Assembly (NCBI GenBank): GCA_937901465.1
Contig: CALGTU010000170.1
Span: 1-24,867 of the forward strand
Source: an uncultured Clostridia bacterium
GTDB lineage: Bacteria; Bacillota; Clostridia; Oscillospirales; Ruminococcaceae
Reading direction: 5' to 3'
Length of the DNA: 24,867 nucleotides
Every line of letters starts with the position of its first letter. Within the stretch, counting starts at the first letter, position 1. Shown here one piece after another: positions 22,934-24,867 of this stretch. A program made the translations under genes and the position numbers. Under the pieces are notes generated by a model that was not told the DNA's origin, searched no databases, and saw only the letters and a program-made list of their open reading frames with translations.

Positions 22934-23444
22934 AATCTTCTCCTTTGATTTTTTTCATAAGACTGTTTCTTGCCTGAGCCATTCTCTGTCTTGCTGTACC
23001 TTCCTTTATATTGAGAATATTGCCGATTTCACGAAAGCTCATATTCATAACACAACGAAGATAAAGTATTTCCTGTTCCTTTTCAGAAAGAGAGGCTATA
23101 GCTTTTTTCAGCAGGTTATAATCTGAAATTGTTTCGATGTTTTCTACATCTGCAATTTCTGTATATTCTGCTTCATGGTCTGTAATAAATCTTTTCTCTT
23201 TTCTTAAAATATCTGTTGCTGCATTTCTTATTACAATAACACAGTAGTTTTTTATCTTTGCCGAAGGAAAAGATGATATATCCGAAAAGTTTTTTGATAT
23301 ATTCAGAAAAGCTGTTGACAACGCATCCTCTGCAAGTTCATGGCTGTGAAGAATATCCATTGCAACCTTATACATTATCCTGTTGTATTTGTGATACAGT
23401 ATTTCAAATCCTTCTCTGTCGCTATCATCGTCTATTACTGTCAT
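22926..23444 (-). CDS. ECF-type RNA polymerase sigma factor
   Basis: A 172-residue sigma-70 family protein. Region 2 covers about 10-90 ('FEILYHKYNRIMYKVAMDIL' and 'AEDALSTAFLNISKN'), and region 4 covers about 108-165 ('LSEKEQEILYLRCVMNMSFR' then 'EIGNILNIKEGTARQRMAQA'), a full helix-turn-helix for -35 recognition. There is no extra C-terminal domain. The start has GAGGTGA 9 bases upstream. It is paired with the membrane anti-sigma just downstream, so it probably answers an envelope signal. The possible promoter upstream contains both ECF-like and housekeeping-like elements. Confidence 0.92.
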   Translation of the reverse strand: MTVIDDDSDREGFEILYHKYNRIMYKVAMDILHSHELAEDALSTAFLNISKNFSDISSFPSAKIKNYCVIVIRNAATDILRKEKRFITDHEAEYTEIADVENIETISDYNLLKKAIASLSEKEQEILYLRCVMNMSFREIGNILNIKEGTARQRMAQARNSLMKKIKGEDYV

Positions 23445-23478
23445 AAGGCTTCACCTCACTTTCTTGCACTTCTATTAA

Positions 23479-23508
23479 TTAATACGAATAAATATAGTGA
23501 AACGTCAG
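23479..23508 (-). promoter_or_regulatory. Tentative promoter for sigma/anti-sigma pair
   Basis: Minus strand: CTGACG (23503-23508), 18-base spacer, TATTAA (23479-23484) is a weak housekeeping match. The same stretch can be read as an ECF-like promoter, with TGACGT then CGTA after 15 bases, which would allow self-activation. Confidence 0.35.
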
Positions 23509-23573
23509 AAAAAATTTTGTGATTTGTTATTTTGGACAAGCAATTATCGTGTTTTTAGTATATATTAAAGATA

Positions 23574-23598
23574 AAAGCCCGGTGTATAACCGGGCTTT
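23574..23598 (-). terminator. Terminator after tRNA-Thr
   Basis: AAAGCCCGGT (23574-23583) pairs with ACCGGGCTTT (23589-23598) with a five-base loop. It lies 22 bases past the tRNA end. The minus-strand tail (TATCTTTAATATATAC) is only moderately T-rich. Confidence 0.75.
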
Positions 23599-23620
23599 CA
23601 GACTTGTCAGGACTTTCGAC

Positions 23621-23696
23621 TGGAGCTTGTGACGGGATTCGAACCTGCGACCTGCTCATTACGAATGAGCTGCACTACCAGCTGTGCTACACAAGC
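23621..23696 (-). tRNA. tRNA-Thr, anticodon CGT
   Basis: A complete cloverleaf of 76 bases with encoded CCA. The acceptor stem is GCTTGTG/CACAAGC, the D stem GCAC/GTGC, and the anticodon stem GCTCA/TGAGC with loop TTCGTAA, giving anticodon CGT (23661-23663) that reads ACG. The T arm has the usual TTCGAAT loop, but its 5-bp stem (GCAGG/CCCGT) contains one A-C mismatch and one G-T pair. The discriminator base is T. It is preceded by a full-consensus promoter and followed by a terminator, so it is a single-tRNA unit. Confidence 0.95.
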
Positions 23697-23753
23697 GTTT
23701 CTATTAAATCGGTTGTTTTTTGTATCATGTGTACCAATACTTGACACTACATT

Positions 23754-23782
23754 ATTATACACTCAGAAGCCTGTAATGTCAA
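23754..23782 (-). promoter_or_regulatory. Promoter for tRNA-Thr
   Basis: Minus strand: TTGACA (23777-23782), exactly 17 bases, TATAAT (23754-23759). Perfect consensus, as expected for a stable RNA. The leader before the mature tRNA would be about 50 bases. Confidence 0.9.
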
Positions 23783-23814
23783 CAATGAGGCTTTAAAATA
23801 TTTGTCGATAGGTG

Positions 23815-23843
23815 TTTACATCTGGGGATATGTGTGGTATAAT
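23815..23843 (+). promoter_or_regulatory. Promoter for signal-peptidase-like gene
   Basis: TTTACA (23815-23820), 17-base spacer, TATAAT (23838-23843), then AAGGAGGAA just before the ATG at 23889. It diverges from the tRNA promoter. Confidence 0.85.
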
Positions 23844-23888
23844 GTTATATGTATTATTGTATCACCTTTTGGTTTAAGGAGGAACATT

Positions 23889-24867
23889 ATGGCAAAGTCA
23901 TTACACGGATTTGACGATGAAAAACCACGCAATCCGCTTACTATAGTAGAAGTTATCATCATAGTAGTGTGCGCACTGCTTATCATATCAATGCTCTGTT
24001 GCTATTTCCTTTTCTCGAAAACAGGTTCAGCCCCTAACATTTTCGGAAAGATGATTTATGTTACAGAAGCAACGAATATGGAACCTAATATTCCCGCAGG
24101 GTCAGCGGTTTTCGCAAGCAGTGAGAATTTAAGCTTTCTTAAAACAGGCGATGTTGTTCTTTTCAGAACAGCGGGTGCCGATAATGAACAGATAACAGGC
24201 GTTCTTCGTATCCAGGGCGTTGAAACCGATGATGCAGGAAAGGTTTATTATACTCTCCGCGGTGACGCCAACGCTCCGACAGAAACAATAAAACTTCCCA
24301 AAGAAAACATACTCGGTCAGTGTAAAACATATGATGAAGTTCTTGGTGCGGTTATCAGTTTTGCAACATCAACAATGGGACTTTTAACAGTAGTTATCAT
24401 TCCCTGCGTTCTTCTCATTGTTTTCCAGATAATAAGAATTGTCAGAATAAAGAGCGATTATGAATACGCAAACGATAAAGACGACGATGATGACGACAGC
24501 TTTATGTATGCCGATGACGACGATGATGATTATATCTTCAATTTCGACATAAAGAAAAAGCCCGTTGCTGAAAGCGCACCCACACCCGAAGTTGCGCCTG
24601 CTCCTTCTATGGATTTAGCTCAGGCTTCATCAGCAGAAGTTGCTGAAGAAAAGATTGAAACTCCGTTTACAAAGCCCGAACCCGTTGAAAGACCCGTGAA
24701 TAAGGCTTATGTCGACAATGACGGCGCGGGACAGTATCATAAGAACCCCGCTCCGACAGCGACAACAGAAGAGTTCAGAAGAAGCGTAAGAAGCGATGCT
24801 GCATCTGAAATTCCAAGTTTCAGAAAGCGTCCTACAAGAACAACTTCATCAAGACCCACAAGTAATT
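23889..24867 (+). CDS. Signal peptidase I-like membrane protein lacking catalytic Ser and His (partial)
   Basis: The window ends after 326 codons with the frame still open. Topology: cytoplasmic N-terminus, membrane segment about 17-43, outer domain about 44-157, membrane segment about 158-183, then a cytoplasmic tail with two Asp runs (197-203 and 209-214) and Pro/Ala/Glu-rich low-complexity sequence. The outer domain aligns by eye with SipW/ER-type signal peptidases: 'NMEPNIPAGS' for S-M-x-P, 'GVLRI' for V-x-H-R-I, and 'TLRGDANAP' for T-x-G-D-x-N. The nucleophile Ser is Asn63 and the His is Leu106, while Asp126 stays, so it should be inactive as a protease. AAGGAGG and a near-consensus promoter show it is a real gene. 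A role as a binding or regulatory pseudoenzyme is inference. Confidence 0.8.
   Translation, partial: MAKSLHGFDDEKPRNPLTIVEVIIIVVCALLIISMLCCYFLFSKTGSAPNIFGKMIYVTEATNMEPNIPAGSAVFASSENLSFLKTGDVVLFRTAGADNEQITGVLRIQGVETDDAGKVYYTLRGDANAPTETIKLPKENILGQCKTYDEVLGAVISFATSTMGLLTVVIIPCVLLIVFQIIRIVRIKSDYEYANDKDDDDDDSFMYADDDDDDYIFNFDIKKKPVAESAPTPEVAPAPSMDLAQASSAEVAEEKIETPFTKPEPVERPVNKAYVDNDGAGQYHKNPAPTATTEEFRRSVRSDAASEIPSFRKRPTRTTSSRPTSN

Noticed and set aside
23621..23696. tRNA-Thr as a pseudogene because of the A-C mismatch in the T stem
   Set aside because: All other stems pair, the loop bases are standard, CCA is encoded, and the promoter is full consensus; one mismatch is tolerated.
23697..23888. Riboswitch or T-box in the stretch between the tRNA and the signal-peptidase-like gene
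   Set aside because: The space is filled by two divergent promoters and short leaders; no conserved riboswitch or T-box features are seen.
1..24867. CRISPR array, retron, toxin-antitoxin or restriction system
   Set aside because: No regular direct repeats with spacers, reverse transcriptase, nuclease-methylase pair or small toxin/antitoxin pair is visible.

Overview
The window looks like a chromosomal segment of a low-GC Gram-positive anaerobe of class Clostridia. An Oscillospirales/Ruminococcaceae-like genome is my best guess. The reasons are the AT-rich composition, strong AGGAGG-type ribosome sites, near-consensus TTGACA/TATAAT promoters, and the gene families present: bactofilin, a NodB deacetylase, a MoxR-DUF58-transglutaminase operon, an HD-GYP sensor with a carbohydrate-binding-like outer domain, and an ECF sigma factor with a membrane anti-sigma. 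The species assignment is inference.

Layout. (1) 1-2052: terminator hairpin, bactofilin and a membrane-anchored polysaccharide deacetylase, transcribed leftward from their own promoter at 2024-2052. (2) 2073-8889: a tightly packed leftward cassette of eight phage-derived genes, in transcription order small terminase, large terminase, portal, HK97-fold capsid, prohead protease, gp6-like adaptor, a tail-terminator-like protein with an extra domain, and a baseplate-hub-like protein. No integrase, repressor, replication, tail tube, sheath, tape measure or lysis gene is visible. (3) 8890-9128: a gene-free stretch with three hairpins. (4) 9129-10736: NhaC-type antiporter, leftward. (5) 10843-13062: rightward operon of GNAT acetyltransferase, FAD-dependent (geranylgeranyl reductase-like) oxidoreductase and low-molecular-weight protein tyrosine phosphatase. 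(6) 13073-15671: rightward pair of a GT-B glycerophosphotransferase-like protein and a clean seven-bladed beta-propeller. (7) 15678-17859: leftward small secreted protein and HD-GYP c-di-GMP phosphodiesterase. (8) 17873-22242: rightward MoxR/DUF58/transglutaminase operon. (9) 22259-23508: leftward ECF sigma and anti-sigma. (10) 23574-23782: leftward tRNA-Thr(CGT). (11) 23815-end: rightward signal-peptidase-like protein, cut by the window edge, that lacks the catalytic Ser and His.

The most unusual content is the phage cassette. It holds everything needed to make and fill a capsid, plus two tail-end parts, but no tail body or mobility genes. All reading frames are open, yet the portal gene appears to start at AUA. 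It could be a decayed prophage, a satellite that makes its own heads, or a domesticated particle; sequence alone cannot decide. The inactive-looking signal peptidase homologue and the GT-B/propeller pair are the next most interesting. Much of the rest is cell-envelope biology: bactofilin scaffold, deacetylase, transglutaminase complex, c-di-GMP signalling and a probable envelope-stress sigma factor.
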